The notes beneath the pieces were generated by a model that was not told the DNA's origin, searched no databases, and saw only the letters and a program-made list of their open reading frames with translations. A stretch of DNA of 64,000 nt from Streptomyces liangshanensis. Its GTDB lineage: Bacteria > Actinomycetota > Actinomycetes > Streptomycetales > Streptomycetaceae. Shown here one piece after another: positions 53,630 through 62,553 of the stretch. The stretch is from assembly GCF_011694815.1 (NCBI RefSeq), contig NZ_CP050177.1, forward strand, positions 1,302,001-1,366,000, given 5' to 3'. The position numbers and the translations under genes are program-made. Positions within the stretch are counted from its first letter, which is position 1. Each line of letters begins with the position of its first letter.

Positions 53630-55174
53630 TCATGCGGGCCGGTGTTCCTGTTCGGGGTGGCGCGGGGGCTGGGCGGGCAGGTAGACGCCCGCGAACAGCG
53701 CGCCCGCGACGGCCACGAAGGCCGCGACCAGGCAGCCGATGGTCAGGCCGTGGTCGAAGGCTCCGGTGGCGGCGTGGCGTACGGCTCCGCCCAGGGCGGC
53801 CTGGCCGTGGGCGGCGAGTTGGCCGGAGACGCCGAACGCGGCTCCGACGGACTGGTGGGCCAGGTCGCTCAGTTCGGGCGGCACCGACGCCGGGAGGGTG
53901 CTGGTGAGCCGGGCGTCGTACTGGGTGGCGTAGACACTGCCGATGATCGCGACGCCGAGGGTGCCGCCGAGGAGGCGGGTGGAGTCGTTGACCGCGGACC
54001 CGACGCCGGCCTGGTCCCCGGCGACCGCGCCCATGATCGACTCCGTCGCGGGGGCGGACGTGAGGCCCATGCCCAGGCCGAAGACGATCATCTGGCCGGC
54101 GATGATCCCGTAGCTGAGGGTCGGGGAGATGTCGCTGGCGACCCAGAAGTAGAAGAGCGCCTGGAGGGCCAGCCCCACCGTGACGATCACCTTGGTGCCG
54201 ACGCGGACCGCCAGCCTCGTCCCGAGGGTCGACCCGATGGCGACGGAGACCGCGACGGGCAGCAGGTGGACGCCGGTGGACAGGGGGCTGTAGGAGCGGA
54301 TGAACTGGAAGTACTGCGTGATCAGGAAGATGAATCCGAAGAGGGTGAAGAACGAGATCGTGACCGAGACGCTGGCGGCGGTGAAGCGCAGGTCCCGGAA
54401 GAGCCGTACGTCGAGCATGGGCTCCGCGGAGCGGCGCTCGCCCACGATGAACGCGATCAGCAGCACCAGGGAGCCGCCGAAGCCGGCCAGGGTGGCCGTG
54501 GACGTCCAGCCCCGGCTCGGGGCCTCGATGATGGTGTAGACGAGCAGCCCCATGAAGCCCGCGGACAGGATGAGGCCGAGGTAGTCCAGGCGGTGCGCGA
54601 CACGGCTCTTCGACTTGGGTACGTAGAGGGCGACCAGGGCGATGACGGCCAGCGACACCGGGCCGAGCGTGTAGAAGATGCTCCCCCAGCTGTAGTGCTC
54701 CAGGAGGAAGCCGCCCACGATCGGCCCCAACGCGATGGCGACGCCCGCGGTCGCGCCCCACAGGCCGATCGACAGCGCCCGTTCCTTGCGGCTGGTGAAG
54801 ACGCTGGTGAGCAGCGCGAGGGTCGCCGGGAACGTCATCGCGGCGCCCAGGCCCATCACCGCCCGGGCCGCGATCAGCTCCGCCGGTGTCGTCGCGTACC
54901 CGCCGACGAAGCTCGCCACCCCGAACACCAGGAGTCCGGCCATGAGCATGCCCTTGCGGCCGAAGCGGTCGGACAGGCTGCCCGAGGTCAGCAGCAGGGC
55001 CGCGAACACCAGGTTGTAGGCGTCCACGACCCATTGCAGCTGTGAGGTGGACGTGCCCAGCTCGCGCGTCAGGGTCGGCAGCGCCACGTTGACCAGCGTC
55101 GTGTCGAGGTTGATCACGAACGAGGCCAGGAGCAGGGCGACGAGGACGAGCGGTTTGGATGGCGTACGCGTCAT
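53630..55174 (-). CDS. DHA2-family MFS drug exporter (EmrB/QacA type)
   Basis: A 514-aa transporter with 14 predicted membrane helices, the LDTTLVNVALPT helix-1 motif and GSLSDRFGRKG in loop 2-3, typical of DHA2 proton-driven multidrug exporters. Divergent from the HxlR gene (71 bp between starts), which probably controls it. Its C-terminal tail is short and hydrophilic. Whether it exports a natural product is unknown. Confidence 0.92.
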   Translation of the reverse strand: MTRTPSKPLVLVALLLASFVINLDTTLVNVALPTLTRELGTSTSQLQWVVDAYNLVFAALLLTSGSLSDRFGRKGMLMAGLLVFGVASFVGGYATTPAELIAARAVMGLGAAMTFPATLALLTSVFTSRKERALSIGLWGATAGVAIALGPIVGGFLLEHYSWGSIFYTLGPVSLAVIALVALYVPKSKSRVAHRLDYLGLILSAGFMGLLVYTIIEAPSRGWTSTATLAGFGGSLVLLIAFIVGERRSAEPMLDVRLFRDLRFTAASVSVTISFFTLFGFIFLITQYFQFIRSYSPLSTGVHLLPVAVSVAIGSTLGTRLAVRVGTKVIVTVGLALQALFYFWVASDISPTLSYGIIAGQMIVFGLGMGLTSAPATESIMGAVAGDQAGVGSAVNDSTRLLGGTLGVAIIGSVYATQYDARLTSTLPASVPPELSDLAHQSVGAAFGVSGQLAAHGQAALGGAVRHAATGAFDHGLTIGCLVAAFVAVAGALFAGVYLPAQPPRHPEQEHRPA

Positions 55175-55244
55175 GATTTAAAAGTACACCCGCGTGGTTG
55201 AGTTTTTCTACTCGACACTTTAAGTCGTGCAGTACGCTTTGTTC

Positions 55245-55889
55245 ATGCGTAGTTATGGTCAGTACTGCTCGATAGCCCGCGGGCTGGACGTCATCGGGGA
55301 CCGCTGGACGCTGCTGATCGTCCGGGAGCTGCTGCTGCAGGGCCCGTCCCGGTTCACGGAGCTGAAGCGGGGGCTGCCGGGCGTCGCGACGAACCTCCTG
55401 TCGACCCGCCTCAAGGAACTCGAAGCGGCGGGGCTGATCACGCGCGAGGACGCGCCGCCGCCCATCGCCACCGCCCTCTACCAGCTGAGCGAGAGCGGCC
55501 ACGCGCTCCAGCCGGTCCTGAAGGAGATCGGGCTGTGGGGGCTGCGGTTCATGGTCGACGAACGGCCCGACGACGCGTTCCAGGCCCAGTGGCTGGCCTA
55601 CGCCCCCGCCTGGTTCACCACCGACGCGGAGCCGGACGGCCCGCCCGCGGTGATCCAACTCGTCGCGGACGGCGAACTCGCCGTCATCGAGCTGCGGAAC
55701 GGCCGCGTCCACACCCGGCTCGGCCGCGCCACCGACCCCGACCTCACCCTGGAAGGCCCACCCCGCTCGGTCCTGGGACTGCTCACCGGCAAGATCGATC
55801 TCGACCTCGCCACCCAACTGGGCCTGACCGCCACCGGCCGCCTCGACCTGCTCCCCCGCCTACGCCCGGTCGCCCAGCAACCGGCGTGA
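55245..55889 (+). CDS. HxlR family regulator with C-terminal SCP2-like segment
   Basis: A 214-aa protein. The N-terminal HxlR winged helix is clear (CSIARGLDVIGDRWTLLIV, the GPSRFTELKRGL helix and Cys near residue 7 that may sense oxidants or electrophiles). Residues about 120-214 form an extra alpha/beta segment (VIQLVADGELAVIELRNGR) like sterol-carrier-type domains. ATG 55245 chosen. The 70-bp divergent promoter has the imperfect repeats TAAAAGT/ACTTTAA and GAGT/ACTC, possible operators. Confidence 0.85.
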   Translation: MRSYGQYCSIARGLDVIGDRWTLLIVRELLLQGPSRFTELKRGLPGVATNLLSTRLKELEAAGLITREDAPPPIATALYQLSESGHALQPVLKEIGLWGLRFMVDERPDDAFQAQWLAYAPAWFTTDAEPDGPPAVIQLVADGELAVIELRNGRVHTRLGRATDPDLTLEGPPRSVLGLLTGKIDLDLATQLGLTATGRLDLLPRLRPVAQQPA

Positions 55890-55928
55890 CGGCTTTCCCA
55901 CCCCGTTCCTCCTCGCGCCGTGCCCCCG

Positions 55929-56654
55929 TCACGGTCCGAGGAGGGCTTGGGCCAGTTCGCCGGGGTGGGTGAGCAGGGACTCGTGGGTGCCGGGGACCAG
56001 GACCGGGTCGACGCCGAGGCGGCGGGCGAAGTCCGCGCCGGCTCCTGGCCGTCCCAGTCCCCGGTCGTTCTCGCTCAGGATGTAGGCGAGCGGAACACCG
56101 AGGGTCGTGACGTCCGGCAGGTCGAGGGAGCCGACGCCGTACTGCGCGGGCTGGGGCTGGAGGAGTTCCCACAGAAGTCGCTGGACGGGTTCCGGTTCGT
56201 CCTGGATCAGGGTCTTCTGGACAATGTCGAGGGGCGGCAGCCAGGCCGCCGGGGTGGACCTGATCGCGGTGTCGCGGGCGGCGGCGGGACCGTTGCCCGC
56301 CAGTTCATCGCGTGCGCTCACGCCTCGCGCGGGCACCATGGCGTTGTAGTAGACGATCTTCGAGAGGCGCTCCTTCAGCCGGTGCGCCGCCCCCGTCATC
56401 GGGTATCCGCCCCAGCTGTGCGCCACGAGGGTCACGTCGCCGAGATCGCGGCGCTCGATTTCGGCGACCACGAAGTCGACGGCGTCCTCCAGGCGGAGCC
56501 CGGCCGGATCCCGGTCGCCGTCCAGGCCGGGCAGGGTCAGGGACACCGTCCGGTGTCCCGCCGCGCGCAGCCGCCCGGCCACGGGCGTCCACGCCCAGGC
56601 GCCGTGCCAGGCCCCGGGAATCAGTACGAAGGTCGTTGTCGGGCTGTGTGCCAT
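55929..56654 (-). CDS. Alpha/beta hydrolase (salicylate esterase-like)
   Basis: A 241-aa alpha/beta hydrolase with the sequence LIPGAWHGAWAW near the start, typical of the MES/pheophorbidase-like esterases, the nucleophile elbow AHSWGG and a C-terminal GTHES histidine. It hydrolyses small esters of unknown type. ATG 56654 has GGGAGAC upstream; the frame to 57536 overlaps the divergent IclR gene. The direct repeat 56694-56724 lies between the two. Confidence 0.87.
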   Translation of the reverse strand: MAHSPTTTFVLIPGAWHGAWAWTPVAGRLRAAGHRTVSLTLPGLDGDRDPAGLRLEDAVDFVVAEIERRDLGDVTLVAHSWGGYPMTGAAHRLKERLSKIVYYNAMVPARGVSARDELAGNGPAAARDTAIRSTPAAWLPPLDIVQKTLIQDEPEPVQRLLWELLQPQPAQYGVGSLDLPDVTTLGVPLAYILSENDRGLGRPGAGADFARRLGVDPVLVPGTHESLLTHPGELAQALLGP

Positions 56655-56693
56655 GTCGCCGTCTCCCACGGGTTCGGCCGGATCTTGATGTTC

Positions 56694-56724
56694 GCAATGC
56701 GTACGAGTACGCTGCAATGCGTAC
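56694..56724. promoter_or_regulatory. Direct repeat, possible IclR operator
   Basis: The 11-mer GCAATGCGTAC occurs at 56694-56704 and 56714-56724, a 20-bp period, in the divergent promoter of the esterase and IclR genes. The two-turn spacing suits binding on one DNA face. Confidence 0.55.
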
Positions 56725-56765
56725 ACCCAGGTTAGGTCACTACCGTACGCGCGACAAGGAACGTC

Positions 56766-57539
56766 ATGCCCGAGCCCGAACGACGCGACCATCTGCAGAC
56801 CCTCGAACGGGGGCTGATGACGCTGCTCGCCTTCGCCGACCGTGAACCATGGCTGACGCTGGGGGATCTGTCGGCCGCGACCGGGCTCACCAAGCCGACC
56901 GTCCGGCGCGTGATGATGACGCTGGAGAGCATGGGCTTCGCCAGGAGCGACAACAACCGATACGCGCTCACCCCGCGGGTCCTGCGGCTCGGCTACGCCT
57001 ACCTGTCGTCGATCGACCTGCCCCGGCTCGCCCAGCCCGTCATGGAGTCCCTGACCGACCGCCTCCAGTTCAGCGCGTCGCTCGGCGCGCTCGACGGAAC
57101 GGACGTGGTCTACGTCAATCGGGTCCAGCCCCACCAGGCCACGGTCGTGAATCTCGCGATCGGCACGCGGATGCCCGCCCACGCGACCTCCATGGGCCAC
57201 GTCCTGCTCGCCGGGCTCTCCCCGGACGCCCTGGCCCACTACCTCGCGGACGCCCACCTCGCGCCGATGACCCACCAGACCGTCACCTCGGCGGAAGAAC
57301 TGACCGACCGTCTGGACGCTGTGCGCGCGCAGGGATGGGCGGCGGTCGACCAGCACGTCGAGGTGGGCCGGCGCGCCGCCGCCGCACCCGTCACCGACGC
57401 CTCCGGAAGAGTGGTCGCCGCACTGGCCCTCTCCTCCGGAACCTCGGGCGAATCCTTCGAGACCTTCGCGGGACGCGTCGTACCGGAAGTCCTGAGCAGC
57501 GCCGCCGAGATCTCCCGCCTCCTCGGCGCGGACCACTGA
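56766..57539 (+). CDS. IclR family transcription regulator
   Basis: A 257-aa IclR protein: winged HTH at residues 10-75 (LGDLSAATGLTKPTVRRVM) and a C-terminal GAF-like effector domain (GTDVVYVNRVQPH, GHVLLAGLSP). Related PcaR/PobR members sense aromatic acids. It probably controls the divergent esterase. ATG 56766. Confidence 0.92.
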   Translation: MPEPERRDHLQTLERGLMTLLAFADREPWLTLGDLSAATGLTKPTVRRVMMTLESMGFARSDNNRYALTPRVLRLGYAYLSSIDLPRLAQPVMESLTDRLQFSASLGALDGTDVVYVNRVQPHQATVVNLAIGTRMPAHATSMGHVLLAGLSPDALAHYLADAHLAPMTHQTVTSAEELTDRLDAVRAQGWAAVDQHVEVGRRAAAAPVTDASGRVVAALALSSGTSGESFETFAGRVVPEVLSSAAEISRLLGADH

Positions 57540-57572
57540 GCGGCCGCCAGGCCGACAGGAACCCTCTCCGGA

Positions 57573-58040
57573 CTAGGTGAAGCGGGGGAGCCAGGTGGCC
57601 TGGTAGTCCGGGTGTCCGGCGTCGAGGGCGGCGAGGTGGCGTACGGCGAATCCGAGACCGACGGCCTGCCCGGAGGGGTAGTCGTAGCTGTTGCCGTCGA
57701 CGTCGAGGTGGGCGAGGTCCGCGTACGCGTCGAGCATCACGCGGTCGGCGACGACGCGCCGGAGTACGGCGTCGGGGTCGTGGTCCGCGATGAACATGGC
57801 TATCGCGGGGGACCGTTCCCCGCGGCCCGCTTCGGCGACGATCCACTCGCGCCCGTCCGGTTCCTGGGCGCCGACGACCGTGAGGTCGGGGTCGGGCTCG
57901 TCCTGCGGCGAGGCGCGCGGGTGGGCGGCCACCCAGTGGCCGGCCGTCGGGTCGGCGGTGGTGGGCCGGGCGGCCCGCGCCACGGCCTCCCGCTCGTCGA
58001 GGCGGGCCCGTACGAAGGCCACGAGGTCGGCGTTGCTCAT
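57573..58040 (-). CDS. DUF6221-like hypothetical protein
   Basis: A 155-aa soluble protein: an N-terminal helical MSNADLVAFVRARLDERE, a central beta/helix mix and a C-terminal AYADLAHLDVDGNSYDYPSGQAVGLGFAVRHLA. It resembles DUF6221 proteins, which are common in streptomycetes and have no known function. It starts within the last four bases of the 70-aa gene upstream (ATGA), so the two are translated together. Confidence 0.8.
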   Translation of the reverse strand: MSNADLVAFVRARLDEREAVARAARPTTADPTAGHWVAAHPRASPQDEPDPDLTVVGAQEPDGREWIVAEAGRGERSPAIAMFIADHDPDAVLRRVVADRVMLDAYADLAHLDVDGNSYDYPSGQAVGLGFAVRHLAALDAGHPDYQATWLPRFT

Positions 58041-58249
58041 GCGCTCCGCTCCCCGCCGGTCCTGAGCAGCCGTCGCAGGTACGAGCGCCGCCAGCCCGTG
58101 AGGTGGGCGACCGTGGCCTGCGCGCCGCGCTCGTCGGTGCTCCGGAGTGCCGCGACGGCCTCGGCCCGGAGATCCGCGCGGGCCGCTTCGAGGGCCTCCT
58201 CCGCGTCCTTGCAGCGCTGAGCCGCGAGTTCGAGCTTGGCGGTGTCCAT
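58037..58249 (-). CDS. Small coiled-coil hypothetical protein
   Basis: A 70-aa protein rich in Ala, Glu and Arg with heptad-like spacing at residues 3-35 (LELAAQRCKDAEEALEAAR), then a short RRSYLRRLL segment. It suggests an adaptor or DNA-binding coil. The stop overlaps the start of the DUF6221-like gene. No homology recognised. Confidence 0.7.
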   Translation of the reverse strand: MDTAKLELAAQRCKDAEEALEAARADLRAEAVAALRSTDERGAQATVAHLTGWRRSYLRRLLRTGGERSA

Positions 58250-58366
58250 GTGTCCGGCCCTTCCACACTGCTGACAAGTCCCTGTACGACTACGGTGCGG
58301 TACGCCTACCCCGCCACGTGCCGTCCACCGCCGAGGGCCGTGTCTCCGGGCGCGGTCAGGGAGGTC

Positions 58367-59707
58367 TCAGGGCGCGGTCGGCTCTTGGACGCTGCCGGTG
58401 GCGGCCGTGTTCTCGCCGGGCTGCTCCCGGAGGACGTCCCCGCCCGTCGCCTTCGCCGCGTCGTAGCGCCAGAACGACCGGGCGAGCGGCGCCCCGATCG
58501 CGACAGCGACCACGCAGGCCACTCCGCCCAGGGTCCACGACATGCTCGCCGAGAAGGCGACGGCCATCGCGCCCGCCCGCAGGTCACCGAGCCGCGGCCC
58601 GCCCGCCACCACCACCGTGTACACCCCCTGCAACCTCCCGCGCATCGCGTCCGGGGCGTACGTCTGGAGCAGGGTCTGCCGCAGCACCGCGCTGATGAGG
58701 TCCGCCGCTCCCGCGACGGCGAGGAACACGACGACCAGCCACAACTGCGGGGCCACCCCGGACACCGCGACGGCGGCCCCCCAGGCGATCACCGCGCCCG
58801 CGAGCACCGCGCCCTGCCGGCGCACCCGGCCGATCCAGGCGCTGCCGAACCCGGCGACGACCGAGCCGATCGGGATCGCGGCGTACAGGAGGCCGACCGA
58901 GCCGTGGAACCGCTCCAGGGCGACCGCCGGGAAGAGCGAACGCGGCATCGCCATGACCATGGCGCAGAGGTCGACGAGGAAGCTCATCACGAGGACCGGC
59001 CGTCCGGCGATGAACTTCAGCCCGTCGCCGACCGACCTGAGGCCGATCCTGGTGATGACGCCGTCGGGCGGGATCGACGGCAGTCGCAGCGTCGAGTACA
59101 GCGCGGCCGTGAACAGCACCGCGTCCGCCCCGTAGGCGTACGCGAAGCCGTGGGGCAGCGTGACCAGGACGCCCGCGACGAGCGGTCCGAGGACTTCGCC
59201 GATGGTGCCGACGACGTAGTTGAGGGTGTTCGCCGCCGGGATGAGGCCGGGTTCGACGAGGCGCGGAATGATCGCGCCCCGCGCCGAGCTGGCGATCGCG
59301 AAGCCGGCCGACTGCGCCGCGACCAGGGCGAGGATGAGCCCGATGTGGCCGACGCCGAGGAGGGTCTGGGCGAGCAGGGCCAGGGTCACCGCCCACGTAC
59401 CGAGCGAGGACCAGAGGTAGAGCGTCCTGCGGTCGACGGCGTCGGCCACGGCCCCGCCGTACAGGCCGAACACGATCAGGGGTACGAGCCCGGCGAGCCC
59501 GACCATGCCGACGTCCAGCGACGAGTGCGAAAGGTCGAAGACCTGCACCGGGACCGCGACCTGGGTGAGCATCGAGCCGATGAAGGACGTGCCCTGGCCT
59601 ATGAACAAGCGCCGGAAGGCGGGCAGGGAGAGCGGCCGGGTGTCGATGGACTGGTCGGTCAGCAGCCGCCGCAGACCGCCGGCACGCTTGCCGTCGTCCT
59701 CACTCAT
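58367..59707 (-). CDS. MFS exporter (enterobactin exporter-like)
   Basis: A 446-aa transporter with 12 predicted helices and the EntS-like start PAFRRLFIGQGTSFIGSM and loop GAVADAVDRRT. The family exports siderophores and small metabolites. Its C-terminal tail is hydrophilic. A single gene with no adjacent regulator. Confidence 0.88.
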   Translation of the reverse strand: MSEDDGKRAGGLRRLLTDQSIDTRPLSLPAFRRLFIGQGTSFIGSMLTQVAVPVQVFDLSHSSLDVGMVGLAGLVPLIVFGLYGGAVADAVDRRTLYLWSSLGTWAVTLALLAQTLLGVGHIGLILALVAAQSAGFAIASSARGAIIPRLVEPGLIPAANTLNYVVGTIGEVLGPLVAGVLVTLPHGFAYAYGADAVLFTAALYSTLRLPSIPPDGVITRIGLRSVGDGLKFIAGRPVLVMSFLVDLCAMVMAMPRSLFPAVALERFHGSVGLLYAAIPIGSVVAGFGSAWIGRVRRQGAVLAGAVIAWGAAVAVSGVAPQLWLVVVFLAVAGAADLISAVLRQTLLQTYAPDAMRGRLQGVYTVVVAGGPRLGDLRAGAMAVAFSASMSWTLGGVACVVAVAIGAPLARSFWRYDAAKATGGDVLREQPGENTAATGSVQEPTAP

Positions 59708-60040
59708 CGGACCGCTCCACGGGTTCCGTGCGCCGGGCCGTGCCCAGGCCGTCCCCGCGTCCTGCGCCCCGCCGGCTGCCGCGCCCCGGACGTGGCTCTT
59801 GGTCCACCTCCCCCGGACACCCCGCGCCGCGCCTTTCCCCTGCCGTTTCGCACCGTTCCCCTTATGTGGTCCCTCACCGGAGGCGCCACCGCGCCGCAGG
59901 TGACCGTTCCGCGTATCCGCTCGTCAGGGCGTCCACCGATCCCCCCGATCCTCCACGCCGAGGATGAACCGCCGGCACCCGCCCCCGTACAAACCGGGCA
60001 GGCGGCCCGTCGGCGGGACGGACGCGCGGCCCGTCCTGCT
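59708..60040. other. Intergenic region without a recognised gene
   Basis: The 333-bp gap between the MFS start and the pentapeptide-repeat stop contains no convincing frame on either strand and no strong hairpin; it is GC-rich and probably holds the MFS promoter. Confidence 0.5.
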
Positions 60041-61045
60041 TCACGGCAGCCGCGTCTCGCCGTCCACGTAGGCCCGGTCGAGCATCCGCTTCGTCAGGTG
60101 CTTCGCCCCGCGCAGGTCCGTCCCGGCCAGGGTCGTGAGGCTCAGATCCGCGCCGCGCAGGTCCGCACCGCGCAGGTCGGCGTCGCTCAGGTCCGCACCG
60201 CGCAGGCGCGTGTCGCTCAGGTCCGCGCCGCGCAGGTCCGTACTGGTCATGTCCGCGCCGGACAGGTTCGCACCGGGCAGGTCCGCGCCGGTCAGGAACG
60301 TGGTGCTCAGGTTCGCGTCACACAGGTCCGCGTAGGTCATCTGCGCCAGGGCCAGGTTCGCGTCACGCAGGTCCGCCCCGCTCAGGAACGCGCTGCCCAG
60401 GTCCGCGCCGCTCAGGTCCGCGCCGCCGAGAGCCGCCGGTGATGTCAGGCTGTCGGATCCCAGTGCGACGCTGTCGAGCTGGGCTTCGCGGAGGTTCGGG
60501 CGGAAGGTGGCGTCGTACTTCGGGTCACGGGAGGCGAGGACGGTGAGGGCGGCCTGGATGTCGGCCGAGACGTCCTGGCTCCTGGGCGCGGGTTTCGCCG
60601 CGTGGGTACGGACGTACGTGGCGAGGACGTTGGCGATGGTGGGGTGGTCGCGGCGGGAGTCCTGCATGATCCGCTCCAAGGCGTAGATGCCGCCCAGCCG
60701 TACGTCCACCTTGTCGCTGCCGAGGTTTCCGACCGCGGCGGTGTACCGATCGGTGATCTGCCCCTCCTTGGCCAGCGCCCGGTCGTCCCGGGCCTGATCG
60801 CCGGAGTACCAGAGCCCCGCCACCCCCACGACCGCGGCGATCACCACGGTGAGCAGTTCGAGCTTGCGCGCCCAGTCCAATCCCCCGTGCTGTTCCTCAC
60901 CCGAGGGGGCGGTCGGCGGACGCCGGGCGGATCCCGCACCCGGGCGGACGGGGGTCCGGGCTACGGGACGGGTCCTACGGCGCAGGCGCGGGCTCGGGTG
61001 CAGGCGCGGGCTCGGGCTCGGGCGACGGGCAGGTGTCGGAGGCAT
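60041..61045 (-). CDS. Membrane-anchored pentapeptide-repeat protein
   Basis: About 334 aa: a basic Pro/Arg-rich head, one membrane helix (LELLTVVIAAVVGVAGLWY) near residue 65, a helical linker and then about 25 pentapeptide repeats of the A(D/N)LXX type (residues 185-320), which fold as a right-handed beta-helix. Cytosolic pentapeptide proteins can mimic DNA and protect gyrase; here the membrane anchor makes a scaffold role as likely. ATG 61045 is uncertain because the N-terminus is low-complexity and GC-biased. Confidence 0.8.
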   Translation of the reverse strand: MPPTPARRPSPSPRLHPSPRLRRRTRPVARTPVRPGAGSARRPPTAPSGEEQHGGLDWARKLELLTVVIAAVVGVAGLWYSGDQARDDRALAKEGQITDRYTAAVGNLGSDKVDVRLGGIYALERIMQDSRRDHPTIANVLATYVRTHAAKPAPRSQDVSADIQAALTVLASRDPKYDATFRPNLREAQLDSVALGSDSLTSPAALGGADLSGADLGSAFLSGADLRDANLALAQMTYADLCDANLSTTFLTGADLPGANLSGADMTSTDLRGADLSDTRLRGADLSDADLRGADLRGADLSLTTLAGTDLRGAKHLTKRMLDRAYVDGETRLP

Positions 61046-61135
61046 ACCTGCATTCGACCCCGAACACCCGTTCCACCGCAGCGACTTCGGCTCCGTTCGC
61101 GGATCCCTCACCGGACCGTTTCCCGGACCGCCCCG

Positions 61136-61693
61136 TCACCCCGCCGACGGGTGCCATTCGCGTCTGATCAGACCGAACACCCACGAGTCCGACACCTCAC
61201 CGTTCACGACGCAGTCCTCCCGCAGGGTCCCCTCCCGTACGAACCCGACCTTCTCCAGCACCCGGGCGGACGCGTCGTTGCGCGTGTCGGCCTCGGCCTG
61301 GACCCGATTCAGGTCCAGGGTGTCGAAGGCCCAACCCAGCAGGGCGCGCGCGGCCTCCGTGGCGTAGCCGTGACCCCACATCGCCTCGTCGAGGCAGTAA
61401 CCCAACGACGCGCTGCGGTAGTCGGGGTTCCATCCGGTCAGACCGCACCAGCCGACGAACGCACCGTCGGAAGCGCGGTCGACGGCCACCCGTACCCCGG
61501 TGCCTTCGTCCGCGGCCTTGCGGGTGCTCGCGAGGAAGCGGTCGGCGCGGGCCCGCTCGGTCCACGGCGGGGAGTCCCAGTAGCGCATCACACGGGTGTT
61601 GCCGTGCAGCGCGAACAGGGCGTCCGCGTCGGTGTCGCTGAAGGGCCGCAGCCGCAGGCGAGCGGTACGCAGAACGGGGGTGACCACACTCAT
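61136..61693 (-). CDS. GNAT acetyltransferase (RimJ/RimL type)
   Basis: A 185-aa GNAT protein with the acetyl-CoA-binding loop in SLGYCLDEAMWGHGYATEA and the LDLNRVQAEAD strand. It could acetylate ribosomal N-termini, antibiotics or other amines. GTG/ATG at 61702 and ATG 61693 are both in frame; the latter is used. Single gene. Confidence 0.88.
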   Translation of the reverse strand: MSVVTPVLRTARLRLRPFSDTDADALFALHGNTRVMRYWDSPPWTERARADRFLASTRKAADEGTGVRVAVDRASDGAFVGWCGLTGWNPDYRSASLGYCLDEAMWGHGYATEAARALLGWAFDTLDLNRVQAEADTRNDASARVLEKVGFVREGTLREDCVVNGEVSDSWVFGLIRREWHPSAG

Positions 61694-61781
61694 GCGCACC
61701 ATGATGCGTTCCCACGGGGCGGGCGGAACACCGATTATCCGGTCCCGTCGGGGTGCCGCCCGGGGCCACGGGCCTGCCGCC

Positions 61782-62399
61782 TCAGGCGGGGTGGCGCTCC
61801 CGGTACCGGGGCGTGAGCGGAAGCCCGGTGAACGCCTGCCGCGCCGCCGCGTCCAGCGTGTCGCGGTCGATGCCGGCCTTGGCCATGATGTCGAAGCCGC
61901 GGGTGAGGCTGATGACCAGGCCGCCGATCGTCATCGGGTCGGCCGACGGGTCGAGGTCGCCGCCTCGCTGGGCCGCCTCGGCGCACGCGGCGACCAGGCG
62001 CTGCTGGCCGCGGAGCGTGTCCCGGATGACGGGTGCGGCCTCCGCGTCCCGTGCGGCGACTTCGTGCGCGAACTGGCCGGCCATGCAGCCCTTGCGCTCG
62101 GCATCGTCCAGCACCGAGTGCGCGCTGCCGACCAGGAACGCGCGGAGTCGGTCGATGGCCGACTCGTCCGGGCCCGCCAGGGACCGTTCCAGCGTCGGCA
62201 GACCCTGTTCGGCGTAGGTCGTGAGCGTACGGAGGAACAGCGGGTGCTTGCCGCTGAACGACGCGTAGAGACTCCCGCGCCCGAGACCCGTCGCGGCCGA
62301 GAGGTCGTCGAGCGTGGTCCCCGCGTAACCCGTGAGCCGGAACTGCCGCATCGCCGCGTCGAGCACGGTCTGCTCATCAAAACTCCGTGGCCTGGCCAT
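61782..62399 (-). CDS. TetR family transcription regulator
   Basis: A 204-aa TetR protein with HTH at about residues 24-47 (TTLDDLSAATGLGRGSLYASF) and the TetR_C ligand domain of the redox-responsive RutR-like group. Divergent from the quinone oxidoreductase, with GTACAG-type half sites between them. ATG 62399. Confidence 0.9.
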   Translation of the reverse strand: MARPRSFDEQTVLDAAMRQFRLTGYAGTTLDDLSAATGLGRGSLYASFSGKHPLFLRTLTTYAEQGLPTLERSLAGPDESAIDRLRAFLVGSAHSVLDDAERKGCMAGQFAHEVAARDAEAAPVIRDTLRGQQRLVAACAEAAQRGGDLDPSADPMTIGGLVISLTRGFDIMAKAGIDRDTLDAAARQAFTGLPLTPRYRERHPA

Positions 62400-62468
62400 A
62401 TGCGCACTGTACGACATGATGACGAAGCAGTACAGAACTCGGCGTCTCCTCGTCCCCGCATTCTTGAC

Positions 62469-62483
62469 GTTCTAGTACAGAAC
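62469..62483. promoter_or_regulatory. TetR operator upstream of the quinone oxidoreductase
   Basis: Inverted repeat GTTCT-N5-AGAAC (62469-62483), with a second copy of AGTACAGAAC at 62429-62438 and a CTGTAC at 62407. These lie between the divergent TetR and oxidoreductase starts. Confidence 0.6.
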
Positions 62484-62553
62484 ACGTAGCTTCGGCGAAG
62501 GGCCGGCCCGACGCGGCCTCTTCCCTTTCCGTCCCAGAGCGCGTGGAGCCACC

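Noticed and set aside
60960..61030. GC-rich GCGGGCTCGG repeats as a regulatory array
   Set aside because: They encode or overlap the low-complexity Pro/Arg/Ser N-terminus of the pentapeptide-repeat protein and are explained by codon bias.
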